Positions 16,437-27,698 of a DNA stretch of 64,000 nt are shown here, piece after piece. The number at the start of each line of letters is the position of its first letter. The stretch's first letter is position 1. The position numbers were made by a program, and so were the translations under genes. Where the stretch lies: the NCBI RefSeq assembly GCF_022758295.1, contig NZ_JALDWJ010000004.1, positions 248,001 through 312,000 of the forward strand, written 5' to 3'. The notes beneath the pieces are model-generated. The model worked only from the letters and a program-made list of their open reading frames with translations, did no database searches and was not told where the DNA came from. The stretch is from Lysobacter sp. CFH 32150. GTDB taxonomy: Bacteria > Pseudomonadota > Gammaproteobacteria > Xanthomonadales > Xanthomonadaceae.

Positions 16437-17822
16437 GTGACGTTTTCCCCCAACGCGCCGCGCTTCGCCCGCGAAGTGCGCGCCACCGCCTTGCTCGCCG
16501 CACCATTGGTACTCGGGCAGCTGTCGGCGGTCCTGATGACCTTCGTCGATACCGTGCTGGCCGGGCGCCACGGCGCGACCACGCTGGCCGCGGTCGCGGT
16601 CGGCAGCGCGGTGTGGTCGGTGGTGATCCTGGTGCTGGTCGGGGTACTGATGGCGATTCCGCCGTCGGTGTCGCAACTCGACGGCGGCGGGCGCCGCAGC
16701 GAGATCGGCCCGTTGTACCGGCAGGCGCTGTGGCTGGCTTTGGCGTTGGGCCTGGCCTTGTTCGTGCTGGTCAGCCTGGCGGCGCCGCTGCTGGCGGCGA
16801 TGGGCATCGCAGACGACGTGCGTCCGGGTGCGATCGCCTTCCTCGGCGCGATCCGCTGGGGTGCGCCGGCGCTGGCGTTGTTCTTCGCCAGCCGCTACCT
16901 CAGCGAAGGCCTGGCCTGGACGTTGCCGACGATGCTGTTCGGTATCGCCGGCGTGCTGCTGCTGGTACCGGTGGGATCGACCCTGATGTTCGGGTACGGG
17001 CCATTGCCAGCGCTGGGCGCAGCCGGGCTCGGATACGCCACCGCGCTGGTGCTGTGGTTGCAGGCGCTGGGCCTGCTGGCTTATCTGCACTGGTCGCCGC
17101 GCTTCGCCGATCTCGACTTGTTCTCGCACTGGCAACCGCCGCATCCGCGCGAGATTGCCGCCCTGCTCAAGCTGGGCCTGCCGATCGGGGTGACGGTGTT
17201 CCTTGAAGGTGGGTTGTTCGTCGCCACCGCGCTGTTGATCGGCACCCTCGGCGCGACTGCGGTCGCCGCGCACCAGGTCGCGATCAACGTCGCCAGCCTC
17301 GCCTTCATGGTGCCGCTGGGCGTGGCGATGGCGACCACGGTGCGGATCGGCCAGGCCGCAGGCCGCGGCGATGGCGATGGCGTGCGCGCGGCCGGGCGTG
17401 CCGGGTACGCGATCGTGCTCGGCACCCAGTTCATCACCGCCTCGATCATGGTGTTGGGCCGGCACGCCATTGCCGGCGTCTACACCGACGACATGGCGGT
17501 GGCCGGATTGGCCGCGACATTGATGTTGTTCGCGGCGACTTTCCAGTTTCCCGACGGCATCCAGGCCCTCTCCGCCGGCGCCCTGCGTGGACTCAAGGAC
17601 ACGACCTGGCCGATGGCGATCACCGCATTGGCGTACTGGGGCCTGGGCATGCCGCTCGGGGTGATCCTCGGGCTGCGGCTGGGCTACGGCGCGCAGGGGA
17701 TGTGGGTCGGGCTGATCGTCGGCCTCGCCGTCGCCGCGACTTTGCTGGGCTGGCGATTCTTGCGACTGGCCCGGCGCGCCCCCATGGTCAGTACAAGCGT
17801 CGCAGTGACCTACGACGCATGA
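16437..17822 (+). CDS. MATE family efflux transporter (NorM-type)
   Basis: 461-residue inner-membrane pump with about 12 predicted helices in two similar halves. It is expected to export cationic drugs or dyes in exchange for Na+ or H+. The family stretch at the start (ALLAAPLVLGQLSAVLMTFVDTVLAGRHG) and the second-half repeat (LKLGLPIGVTVFLEGGLFV...AAHQVAINVASL) are diagnostic. The start is GTG, chosen because it directly precedes the conserved first helix; the upstream match GAGACG is a weak ribosome site. The substrate cannot be told from sequence. Confidence 0.92.
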   Translation: MTFSPNAPRFAREVRATALLAAPLVLGQLSAVLMTFVDTVLAGRHGATTLAAVAVGSAVWSVVILVLVGVLMAIPPSVSQLDGGGRRSEIGPLYRQALWLALALGLALFVLVSLAAPLLAAMGIADDVRPGAIAFLGAIRWGAPALALFFASRYLSEGLAWTLPTMLFGIAGVLLLVPVGSTLMFGYGPLPALGAAGLGYATALVLWLQALGLLAYLHWSPRFADLDLFSHWQPPHPREIAALLKLGLPIGVTVFLEGGLFVATALLIGTLGATAVAAHQVAINVASLAFMVPLGVAMATTVRIGQAAGRGDGDGVRAAGRAGYAIVLGTQFITASIMVLGRHAIAGVYTDDMAVAGLAATLMLFAATFQFPDGIQALSAGALRGLKDTTWPMAITALAYWGLGMPLGVILGLRLGYGAQGMWVGLIVGLAVAATLLGWRFLRLARRAPMVSTSVAVTYDA

Positions 17823-17873
17823 AAGCGCGCCGCGGCGCGGTTACGCTGTCAGCAATGTTCCTGGAGTGATGCA

Positions 17874-19763
17874 ATGAACCAAGTCCGCCATCGCGGCCCG
17901 ATCGTCAGTTTCTTCGTCGGTCTCTGGGACGTGATGAATTTCACCCGCCGGCTGATCCTGAACCTGTTCTTCTTCGGCCTGGTGCTGCTCCTGCTCATCA
18001 TCCTGTTCGCCAGCGGCGAGCGCGCCGCGATCCTGCCCGAACGCACCACCCTCGTGATCGCGCCCGAAGGCCGGCTGGTCGAGCAGTACACGAGCGACCC
18101 TGCGTTGCGCGCGCTGTCCGCCCTCGTCGGCGAGGAACGCGACCAGGAAGTACAGTTGCGCGACCTGTTGCGTGCGCTCGATGCCGCCAAGGACGACAAG
18201 CACATCGAACGCGTGTTCCTGCGCGTCGACCAGCTGCAACCGACCGGCTTCGCCTCGCTGCGTGAGGTCGCCGACGCGCTCGCCAAGCTGCGCGCCGCCG
18301 GCAAGCAGATCGTCGCCTTCGGCGAAGGCTTCGAGCAGGGCCAGTACCTGCTCGCCGCACAGGCGAACGAGGTCTACCTCGACCCGATGGGCGGCATGTT
18401 CCTCGAAGGCCTCGGCCGCTATCGCCAGTACTACCGCCAGGGCCTGCAGGAGAAACTCGGCGTCGACGTGCACCTGTTCAAGGTCGGCGAATACAAATCC
18501 GCCGCCGAGCCGTATGTGCTCGACGCAGCTTCGCCGCAGGCGAAGGAAGCCGACCTGTACTGGATGAACGACGTGTGGCAGCGCTTCCTCGGCGACATCG
18601 CCAAGGCGCGCAAGCTCACCCCGCAGCAACTCGCGGCCGGCATCGATACGCTGCCTGAAGGCATCGCCGCGGCGCAGGGCGACCTGGCGAAGTTCGCGCT
18701 GCAGCAGAAGCTGGTCGATGGCCTGAAGACGCAGGAAGACGTCGACAACCTGCTGATCGAACGCGGCGTCGCCGACGAGGATGCCGAGGGCGGCTTCCGT
18801 CAAATCGGATTCGATGACTATCTCAAGCACGTCGATAGCGGCCTCGTCGCCACGGATCCACGCCCGCAAGTCGCGGTCGTCGTCGCCGAAGGCGACATCA
18901 GCGGCGGCGAACAACCGCCCGGCAACGTCGGCGGCGTTTCCACCTCGGCCCTGCTGCGCGAAGCGCGCGACGACGAGCACGTGAAGGCGGTGGTGCTGCG
19001 CGTCGATTCGCCCGGCGGCGAAGTGTTCGCCTCGGAGCAGATCCGCCGCGAGATCGTCGCATTGAAGGAAGCCGGCAAGCCGGTGGTGGTGTCGATGGGT
19101 GATCTCGCCGCGTCCGGCGGTTACTGGATTGCGATGAATGCCGATCGCATCTACGCCGACCAGTCGACGATCACCGGTTCGATCGGCATCTTCGGCCTGA
19201 TCCCGACGATCCCGCGCGCGCTCGACAAGATCGGCGTGCACAGCGATGGTGTCGGCACCACGCGCTTCGCCGGCGCGTTCGACATCACCCGTCCGCTCGA
19301 TCCGGCAGTGGGCGACGTGATCCAGTCGGTGATCGACAAGGGGTATCGCGATTTCACCGGCAAGGTCGCGCAGGCGCGCAAGCAATCGATCGAGCAGATC
19401 GACGAAGTCGGACGCGGCCGCGTCTGGACCGGTGCGCAGGCGAAGGAGCGCGGTCTGGTCGACGCATTCGGTGGTATCCAAACGGCGATCAGCGATGCCG
19501 CCACTCGCGCCAAACTCGGCAAGCCCGATGCATGGCGCGTGCGTTACATCGAGAAATCGGCGACGCCGTTCGAGCGCCTGTTCGCTGGTTTCGTCGAAAG
19601 CCGCATCGGCGGTGCGTGGGTGCGTGATTCCGGTTTCGCGCGTGGCCTGTTGGCGCGCGCGCTGCCGCAAACGGAACACGACCTGCGCTTCCTCGAACGC
19701 GCGCTGACGCCGAGCCGCAATGCGCCGGTGAAGGCGCTGGCTTACTGCTTCTGCGGGTTCTGA
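17874..19763 (+). CDS. sppA: Signal peptide peptidase SppA, 67 kDa type
   Basis: Membrane-bound serine protease that degrades cleaved signal peptides. The 629-residue length is that of the long duplicated form. One N-terminal transmembrane helix (LILNLFFFGLVLLLLIILFA, 27-46) anchors it with the catalytic domain in the periplasm. The Ser/Lys dyad is split between the two halves: Lys208 in VGEYKSAAEPYV and Ser414 in GDLAASGGYWIA, matching E. coli K209/S409. A good ribosome site (GGAG) lies seven bases before the ATG. It is followed by an interspersed repeat rather than another gene. Confidence 0.95.
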   Translation: MNQVRHRGPIVSFFVGLWDVMNFTRRLILNLFFFGLVLLLLIILFASGERAAILPERTTLVIAPEGRLVEQYTSDPALRALSALVGEERDQEVQLRDLLRALDAAKDDKHIERVFLRVDQLQPTGFASLREVADALAKLRAAGKQIVAFGEGFEQGQYLLAAQANEVYLDPMGGMFLEGLGRYRQYYRQGLQEKLGVDVHLFKVGEYKSAAEPYVLDAASPQAKEADLYWMNDVWQRFLGDIAKARKLTPQQLAAGIDTLPEGIAAAQGDLAKFALQQKLVDGLKTQEDVDNLLIERGVADEDAEGGFRQIGFDDYLKHVDSGLVATDPRPQVAVVVAEGDISGGEQPPGNVGGVSTSALLREARDDEHVKAVVLRVDSPGGEVFASEQIRREIVALKEAGKPVVVSMGDLAASGGYWIAMNADRIYADQSTITGSIGIFGLIPTIPRALDKIGVHSDGVGTTRFAGAFDITRPLDPAVGDVIQSVIDKGYRDFTGKVAQARKQSIEQIDEVGRGRVWTGAQAKERGLVDAFGGIQTAISDAATRAKLGKPDAWRVRYIEKSATPFERLFAGFVESRIGGAWVRDSGFARGLLARALPQTEHDLRFLERALTPSRNAPVKALAYCFCGF

Positions 19764-20065
19764 TGGGTGTCTCCTTCTCCCCGTGAAGCGGGGAGAAGGT
19801 GGCCCGAGGCGGCGCCTCGGGATCCAGCCCGCTCTTAGCTCTTGCCCTTCAAAAGACAAGGCATTCCACTGCTTCGCAGCGGGTCACTTTTCTTTGCTGG
19901 CCCAAAGAAAAGTAACCAAAAGAAATGGCCTCCTCGGCAAGAGCGCAGCGCGGAGGTCACGGAGATTTTTCGACTCGGCATCCTGCCTCGGTCGAAAAAA
20001 GGGGCACGTCCTGTGCGCCGCCCTCCGGGTTATGTACTGAATCGGCTCGTCATTGCAGGCAAGGG
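19764..20065. repeat. Xanthomonadales-type interspersed repeat block (no gene)
   Basis: 302 bp without a credible gene. It contains a perfect 10-bp hairpin CCTTCTCCCC/GGGGAGAAGG (19773-19799), a perfect 11-bp hairpin ACTTTTCTTTG/CAAAGAAAAGT (19886-19913), and a third inverted pair around TTTTTCGAC and GTCGAAAAA (about 19963-20000). The wording (GGGTCACTTTTCTTTGCTGG) is that of a repeat scattered through related genomes. Open frames across it are annotation artefacts. Confidence 0.7.
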
Positions 20066-20299
20066 CTACTGCCCCGATGTCTGCGCATCGATCTCGGCTT
20101 TCTGCTGCTCTGCCGCGTCCAGCACCGTGTCTTCAACGGCCTTGGCCTTGTCGATCGGTGCCTGGATCGCGTCGCGCAACTCGGTGTGCGTTTCCACCGC
20201 GGCCTGCGGTTCTGGCGGACGCTCCTTTTCCGGCGGTTGCGGCTTGGAGCAGGCGGCGAGCGTGGTCAGTAGCAGTGCAATGAGCAGGGTTCGCGGCAT
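20066..20299 (-). CDS. Small lipoprotein
   Basis: 77 residues with a lipoprotein signal peptide: hydrophobic [12 protein letters not shown] and lipobox LAAC (Cys17). The mature part is short, charged and helical ([19 protein letters not shown]...). After signal peptidase II processing it would be membrane-anchored on the periplasmic side. No domain is recognised; it may be a small structural or stress lipoprotein. A longer open frame upstream on the same strand runs antisense through the dehydrogenase gene and is rejected. It diverges from that gene with a 63-bp gap. Confidence 0.7.
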   Translation of the reverse strand: MPRTLLIALLLTTLAACSKPQPPEKERPPEPQAAVETHTELRDAIQAPIDKAKAVEDTVLDAAEQQKAEIDAQTSGQ

Positions 20300-20362
20300 C
20301 GCGGCAGCCTCGGTCGGGTCCGGCGCTATGCTAACGCCTCGTCGCATCGGCAAGGAGCAAGC

Positions 20363-21139
20363 ATGGACCCCAAGCGCTGGCGGCTGGACGGACAACTGGC
20401 GCTGGTCACCGGCGGCAGTGCGGGCATCGGCCGCGCGATCGCGCGTGAGCTGCTCGGCTTCGGCGCCGACGTGCTGCTCGCCGCACGCGACGTCACGGCG
20501 CTGGAATCGGCGCGCGCGGAATTGATGGAGGACTTTCCCGACCGTGAGGTCAATGCCTTCGTTGCCGACGTCGCCGAGGACGAACAGCGGCGCGAACTGC
20601 TGGACTGGGTCGAGGACTTCGGCGAAGGCCTGCACATCCTGGTCAACAACGCCGGCGGCAACGCCACCAAGCCGGCCACCGAATACACCGAAGACGAATG
20701 GCGGCAGATCTTCGAGATCAACCTGTTCTCGGCATTCGAACTCTCGCGCTACGCCTATCCCATGCTCACCCGCCACGCCGCGTCGAGCATCGTCAACGTC
20801 GGCAGCGTCTCCGGCTACACCCATGTCCGCAGCGGTGCGCCCTACGGCATGAGCAAGGCGGCGATGCACCAGATGACCCGCAACCTCGCCGTCGAATGGG
20901 CCGAAGACGGCGTCCGCGTCAACGCCGTCGCCCCCTGGTACATCCGCACCCGCCGCACTTCCGACAAGCTCGCCGACCCCGACTACCTCGATGAAGTGCT
21001 GTTGCGCACGCCACTTGGGCGCATCGGCGAGCCGGAAGAAGTTGCCGCTGCGGTAGCGTTCCTGTGCTTGCCGGCGGCGAGTTACGTCACCGGGGAATGC
21101 ATTGCGGTGGATGGTGGCTTCCTGCGATATGGGTTCTGA
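20363..21139 (+). CDS. Short-chain dehydrogenase/reductase (tropinone-reductase-like)
   Basis: 258-residue NAD(P)-dependent oxidoreductase of the classical SDR family. Visible motifs are the cofactor loop [12 protein letters not shown] (16-27), NNAGG (about 95), the catalytic Ser in VGSVSGY and YGMSKAAM (YxxxK, about 165). The C-terminal APWYIRTRR and [14 protein letters not shown] fit the tropinone-reductase-like group. The substrate is unknown. A good AAGGAG ribosome site precedes the ATG. The next gene's start overlaps its stop by 11 bases. Confidence 0.9.
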   Translation: MDPKRWRLDGQLALVTGGSAGIGRAIARELLGFGADVLLAARDVTALESARAELMEDFPDREVNAFVADVAEDEQRRELLDWVEDFGEGLHILVNNAGGNATKPATEYTEDEWRQIFEINLFSAFELSRYAYPMLTRHAASSIVNVGSVSGYTHVRSGAPYGMSKAAMHQMTRNLAVEWAEDGVRVNAVAPWYIRTRRTSDKLADPDYLDEVLLRTPLGRIGEPEEVAAAVAFLCLPAASYVTGECIAVDGGFLRYGF

Positions 21140-21647
21140 CCAGAAAACGACACGGCTCCTGGTCGTCGCGGTCTTGCTGGTGTCCTGTGCCAGTGTCCTT
21201 GCTGCGCAACCTGCAACGTCGAACACGACGGATGCGCAATGCGTGCGTGGCGAACCGGAGCCGCAACTGACGGGTTCGACGCAGTTGCGTTCGCACGAAT
21301 TCGTGCGGACCGGTGCGCTGGAATCAGTGGAAAGTGCCGTCCTGCGCAATGGCCTGGTGGTCACGATCAACCAATACGGTTGCGCGCATTTCGGCCTCGA
21401 GGTCGCGTTCGATGCCGCCGAGCGGCGCCGCGATGAATCCGTGCTACAGGCCGTTCTTCGATTAATGCAACACTTGTTGCGGGTGGCACCTGGTTTCTCG
21501 ATCGGGCAACGCTTCCTCGATGTGAGTGCACAGGGTGCGCAAGCCACGGTCCCGATCGAATTCGTCGAAACCGAAGGCTACTCGTGGTTCGTCGTGGCTG
21601 CCGACAGTCGCGGCAGGCTGGTGGTGACATACGACGTTGCCCTGTAG
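21129..21647 (+). CDS. Exported protein of unknown function
   Basis: 172 residues with an N-terminal signal sequence ([21 protein letters not shown]). It could be a lipoprotein signal (LVSC) or be cut after VLAA. The mature part has two cysteines (QCVRGEP and [11 protein letters not shown]) that could form a disulfide, and beta-rich segments near the end ([21 protein letters not shown]). No family is recognised. Its start overlaps the SDR stop, which suggests translational coupling, but no functional link is evident. Confidence 0.6.
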   Translation: MGSDQKTTRLLVVAVLLVSCASVLAAQPATSNTTDAQCVRGEPEPQLTGSTQLRSHEFVRTGALESVESAVLRNGLVVTINQYGCAHFGLEVAFDAAERRRDESVLQAVLRLMQHLLRVAPGFSIGQRFLDVSAQGAQATVPIEFVETEGYSWFVVAADSRGRLVVTYDVAL

Positions 21648-21719
21648 CGCCTGGGTTCGCCTCGAACACGCGGCAGGCGCGACTGATTCGCACGGGAACG
21701 CGTTGCAATCGTCTCGCGC

Positions 21720-22361
21720 TTATTTGTTGCAGCTGCTCTCGGCGAGGATTTTCGCAAGGCGGTCGTATTCGGCCTTGCGCGGGCTGCCGTCGCCGGCACG
21801 GGCGTACTTCCAGCGGAATTCGGCTTCGTCGACGCGACCGCGCCAAGCCTGGCACAACGCGTCATCGACGATCGGCGTGCATTCGTCGGTGCGCATCTCG
21901 CAGGCTTCGCCAGCAGCCATGTCGGGGTTGCCGTCGAGGCCCGTGGTGGCGAGAGGGGCGCATCTCTCTTCCGGCTCTCCGTTCTCAGTGACGAAGACGT
22001 CCTCGTCCCACGTCTTGCACTGGAACAGTGCCGGTGGCGGCTCGCGTTCGGCTTCGGGCGTGGCGGCCGTCGGCAGCGGCGTGGTTTGGGGGCCGACCAC
22101 CAGTTCGAAATTGCCGAGGATGGGCGGGGCTGCGGCTGGGGCTGGTTGTTCGCGTGCCGTCGGCGGCGGTGCAGTGGGCAGGACGCCGACATTGCGCGTC
22201 ACTTGTTTCATGCCCGGACCACAGGGCTTGTTCTGCATCGTGACCGCCCCGGTGGCATCGGTGCAGCGGTAGATCACGGAGTCTTGCGCGTGCACTGCGG
22301 GGACGGCCGCCAGCAGCAAGGCGAGGGCGGCCAGGCCCAATGAAAACAGGGCATGACGCAT
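21720..22361 (-). CDS. DUF4124 domain exported protein
   Basis: 213 residues: signal peptide (LFSLGLAALALLLAAVPAVHA) followed by an N-terminal DUF4124 domain (VIYRCTDATGAVTMQNKPCGPGM, about 27-50), a small fold seen in many exported proteobacterial proteins. A Pro/Ala-rich linker leads to a Cys-rich C-terminal part (CKTWDEDVF, GEACEMRTDEC, CQAWRGRV). It is probably a periplasmic or surface protein of unknown role. The start shares one base with the stop of the upstream paralogue (TGATG), so the two are coupled. Confidence 0.8.
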   Translation of the reverse strand: MRHALFSLGLAALALLLAAVPAVHAQDSVIYRCTDATGAVTMQNKPCGPGMKQVTRNVGVLPTAPPPTAREQPAPAAAPPILGNFELVVGPQTTPLPTAATPEAEREPPPALFQCKTWDEDVFVTENGEPEERCAPLATTGLDGNPDMAAGEACEMRTDECTPIVDDALCQAWRGRVDEAEFRWKYARAGDGSPRKAEYDRLAKILAESSCNK

Positions 22362-23035
22362 CAATCGGTCCCGCAATCGTTGGCCAAGCGTGCATTGATA
22401 CCGCGTTCCTCGACACGGAGCACGTCGCGCTCGGACGGCATCGCGTTGAAGAAGCGGCGGCGTATCGCGTCGCGGCGATCGACCATGCGATCGCAGACCT
22501 CCGCCTGAGGCAGGGCGTAGCAGGTATCGCGGATCCAGGTGCCCGCGCCATAGGCGGCGATCGGGTGCCTCGAGCCCGAGACCGTGTGGCTGCCGCCGCT
22601 GATGTCGACATGGTCGTTGCGGATGCGGAAGTCGACACCCGCTTCCTGGCGTGGAAAGACGGGATAGACCGGGTAGCCGAGCGTCCAGAGCGGCACCCAG
22701 CGCGGATTGCCCTCGGCGTTTTCGCTGGTGTAGCGATCGCCATCGGGCGTGGTGCATTCGTACAACGGCCGCGGCGGATAGGCGACGACGACGCGCGGTG
22801 GCTGGGGATAGTCGTCCCGGGCCGGTGGCGGCGGTGGTGCAGGCGGGCGTGGCGCGGCGTCCTTGGGGCGCACCATCGTCCGTGTCTCCTGCTGCTCGCC
22901 CTTCAGGCAGGGTGTATCGCGCAGCGCGACCTTGCCGCGCGCATCGACGCAGCGGTAGATGGTGACGTCGGCCGCCGGCACCGGCCGCGACACGGCGGCG
23001 AGCAGCAGGAGCGCGATAGCAAGGGTGCGGGCCAT
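22361..23035 (-). CDS. DUF4124 domain exported protein (paralogue of the next gene)
   Basis: 224 residues with a signal peptide (ARTLAIALLLLAAVSRPVPA) and a DUF4124 domain (IYRCVDARGKVALRDTPCLKGEQ). A proline-rich linker and a C-terminal domain (LYECTTPDGDRYTSENAEGNP...TWIRDTCYALPQAEVC) follow. Its layout copies that of the downstream gene, so the pair looks like a tandem duplication. The start at 23035 is set by the signal peptide; the longer open frame adds 24 unlikely residues. The function is unknown. Confidence 0.8.
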   Translation of the reverse strand: MARTLAIALLLLAAVSRPVPAADVTIYRCVDARGKVALRDTPCLKGEQQETRTMVRPKDAAPRPPAPPPPPARDDYPQPPRVVVAYPPRPLYECTTPDGDRYTSENAEGNPRWVPLWTLGYPVYPVFPRQEAGVDFRIRNDHVDISGGSHTVSGSRHPIAAYGAGTWIRDTCYALPQAEVCDRMVDRRDAIRRRFFNAMPSERDVLRVEERGINARLANDCGTD

Positions 23036-23132
23036 GCGCGCATCTTGCGCGCGTCGCGTGCTGTCGCAAAGCGGGTGGCAGCCGAAGACGGTGCCGGCTT
23101 TCAGCACCGTTCATGCATCGGCCGCCCCGGGT

Positions 23133-23747
23133 TCACTTTGCCCGCGTGTACTCGATTTCCATGGTCTTGGCTTCCTTGCCGTCGCGGGTTTCGTGCATCT
23201 CGAAGACGTGGTGATCGTTGTCGACGATGCGCAGTACCTCCCGCACCGGAATCTTCGCGCCACCCTTGCCGGCGTCGGCCATCTCGCCGGTGAGGATGTA
23301 GGTCTTGGTGGCCGGATCGTAGTCGCCGTGGGCGACGAACATGCCGGTCGAGGCGTCGTCCATCCAACTGCTGTAGTACTTGCCGGTGACGTTGTCGTAG
23401 CCGGTGTAGCCCACGCCTTCGAACGGTTTGCCCATCCACTGGCTGTGGAATTCCGAACGCAGGTGGCGGCCGCCCAACACGAGCGTGTTGGTGGCGGTCC
23501 CGGTTTCGGTCATGGGCTTGCCCTTCGGGTCCATCCACATCGATTGCTTGGTGGTCCAGTTGCCGGCCATGGTTTCGAGTTGCTTGTGCTGTTCGCCGGG
23601 TTGGCCGGCTTTTTCCCAGGCATCCATCATCGCCTTCTGCTCGGGGGTCATCGCCGGTGGCGCGGCATCCTGCTTCGTCTCTTGTGCGGCCAATGGCAGG
23701 GCCAGGGCCAGGGCCAGCGTCAATCCGCAGAGATGGGACATCTTCAT
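23133..23747 (-). CDS. DUF1579 family exported protein
   Basis: 204 residues. A signal peptide (SHLCGLTLALALALPLAAQ) is followed by a DUF1579 domain: LETMAGNWTTKQSMWMDPKGKP, GGRHLRSEFHSQWMGKPFEGVGYTGYDN and WMDDASTGMF. The fold is a lipocalin-like beta barrel used by uncharacterised proteins. Probably periplasmic. It has GGAGG upstream of the ATG and stands alone between tsaC and the DUF4124 pair. Confidence 0.82.
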   Translation of the reverse strand: MKMSHLCGLTLALALALPLAAQETKQDAAPPAMTPEQKAMMDAWEKAGQPGEQHKQLETMAGNWTTKQSMWMDPKGKPMTETGTATNTLVLGGRHLRSEFHSQWMGKPFEGVGYTGYDNVTGKYYSSWMDDASTGMFVAHGDYDPATKTYILTGEMADAGKGGAKIPVREVLRIVDNDHHVFEMHETRDGKEAKTMEIEYTRAK

Positions 23748-23816
23748 GGCAGCCTCCTCGAAGGAATCCGGATGCCGCGGGAAGCTACGGTCGCGCGCGT
23801 GAAGCGCACGTGGGCA

Positions 23817-24380
23817 TCAGCCGCGCAACTGGGCGCCAGTGCGGGCGTCGTGGATCGCGGTCGGTGCGGCAAGGCCGTCAGTGTCGCCGGCGACGAGGCC
23901 GTCGAGTTGCGCGAGCAGGGCGGGGTCGAGCTGTTCGCGCGCGAACGCTGGCGGTTGGCCGCTGGCATTGGCACTGGTCGACACCAGCGGGCCCACGAAG
24001 GCTGTGCACAACCCGACCACGACCGGGTGTGCGCTGACGCGTACGGCGACACCGCGGTGCAGGCCGGTGATCCATGCCGGCACGCGCGCGGTCGCCGGCA
24101 CGATCCAGGTGTGCGGACCGGGCCAGCTCGCGTATACGGCTTCGCGGCGGTCGGTGGGCAGCAGGTCCCAGTCGAGCAGGCCGTCGAAGTGTTCGAGCGT
24201 ACCCGCGATCAGGATCAGGCCCTTGTCGACGGGGCGCTGCTTGATGGCCAGCAGGCGGGTCACCGCGGCTTCATCGAATGGATCGCAGCCGAGGCCCCAC
24301 ACAGCTTCGGTGGGGTAGGCGATGACGCCGCCGCGATGGAGCTGCTCGGCGGCTTCGGGGATGGTCAGCGGCGTGGACAT
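23817..24380 (-). CDS. tsaC: Threonylcarbamoyl-AMP synthase TsaC
   Basis: Makes threonylcarbamoyl-adenylate from threonine, bicarbonate and ATP, the first step of the t6A modification at position 37 of ANN-decoding tRNAs. The 187-residue length is that of the short TsaC (YrdC/RimN) form without the Sua5 C-terminal domain. Typical signatures are RGGVIAYPTEAVWGLGCDP (16-34), IKQRPVDKGLILI and PLVSTSANASGQPP. It follows topA by 12 bases and is the last gene of the dprA-smg-topA-tsaC block. Confidence 0.93.
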   Translation of the reverse strand: MSTPLTIPEAAEQLHRGGVIAYPTEAVWGLGCDPFDEAAVTRLLAIKQRPVDKGLILIAGTLEHFDGLLDWDLLPTDRREAVYASWPGPHTWIVPATARVPAWITGLHRGVAVRVSAHPVVVGLCTAFVGPLVSTSANASGQPPAFAREQLDPALLAQLDGLVAGDTDGLAAPTAIHDARTGAQLRG

Positions 24381-24392
24381 GTCCGCATGGAA

Positions 24393-26885
<2,493 letters not shown>

Positions 26886-27049
26886 ACGCGGCAGAGAGTC
26901 CAAGTTGAAGCGGGAGCGCGCCATATCGGCAACGCCAAAGGACGCTGGAGAAGGCAACGCCCGGGGCCGGGGCCACGGGCGTTGGAAGTGTTTCCTTATT
27001 TAGTGGTGTCACGCCGTGGCCGCGGCTGTCAAGCGCGGGCTGGCTTTCG

Positions 27050-27167
27050 CTCCCTCCCCTGCGAAGGCAGGGGAGGGTTGGGGAGGGGTTGTGTGGTGAT
27101 TCGAATAGCTCGGCGCTGCGCGCCTCGCCACCCCTCCCAACCTCCCCCTGCAAGCAGGGGGAGGAGT
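27050..27167. repeat. Bipartite CCCCTCCC intergenic element, copy A
   Basis: Begins CTCCCTCCCCTGCGAAGG, itself a hairpin (CTCCCCTGC/GCAGGGGAG), then a GGGTTGGGGAGGGG run. After about 40 variable bases the mirrored half follows: ACCCCTCCCAACCTCCCCCTG, with a second hairpin around GCAAGC, ending GAGGAGT. The left and right halves are complementary. It sits between topA and smg, ending three bases before the smg stop codon. A second copy is at 36714-36830. Confidence 0.75.
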
Positions 27168-27170
27168 CAA

Positions 27171-27662
27171 TCAGTGCACCGGTTCCGGCTCGTCCAGGAA
27201 CATCTGGGTTTCCATCCACGCGTAGGCCGCTTCCGAGCCCGGCTGGTTGAACAGCACCAGCAGCACGACCCACTTCAGGTCGTCGAGGTCGAGTTCGTCC
27301 TGATCCAGCGCCAGCGCGCGGTCCAGGACCAGTTCGCGCTGGTCGGTGTCGAGGATGCCCTGTTGTTCGAGGAACAGCAGGAAACCGCGGCATTCCACGT
27401 CGAGTTTGTCCAGTTCCGGACCATGGAAAACCCGGGTCGGGCCGCCGACGCGCGGGGTTGCCGCTTCCGGCCGCTGTTCGGCGAGGGCATCGAGCCAGTC
27501 GAAAGCCTTGTGGATTTCAGCGGGGCTGAAGCCGGCCTCGGTCAGTTCGTTGAACAGCGGGCCGCTTTGGAGGGAGTCGCGATCCCCAACCGGTGGGACG
27601 GCGTCATTGGTGAAGTAGTGTTCGAACAGGTACAGCAGGACGTCCAGAATGCTCTCTTTCAT
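27171..27662 (-). CDS. smg: Smg (DUF494) family protein
   Basis: 163 residues, complete member of the Smg/DUF494 family, found next to dprA and topA across gammaproteobacteria. It starts [17 protein letters not shown] and contains the conserved [21 protein letters not shown] and [16 protein letters not shown]. The role is not established; the constant linkage suggests DNA processing, but this is context only. The stop codon lies three bases from an interspersed repeat. Confidence 0.9.
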   Translation of the reverse strand: MKESILDVLLYLFEHYFTNDAVPPVGDRDSLQSGPLFNELTEAGFSPAEIHKAFDWLDALAEQRPEAATPRVGGPTRVFHGPELDKLDVECRGFLLFLEQQGILDTDQRELVLDRALALDQDELDLDDLKWVVLLVLFNQPGSEAAYAWMETQMFLDEPEPVH

Positions 27663-27698
27663 TTCCCTCGGCCTGCACCGCGGTGGTGCTGTAGAGGA

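Noticed and set aside
19783-20525. Open frames over the repeat between sppA and the small lipoprotein
   Set aside because: They translate the interspersed repeat (AGPKKSNQKKWPPRQERS), a known source of false genes in this group.
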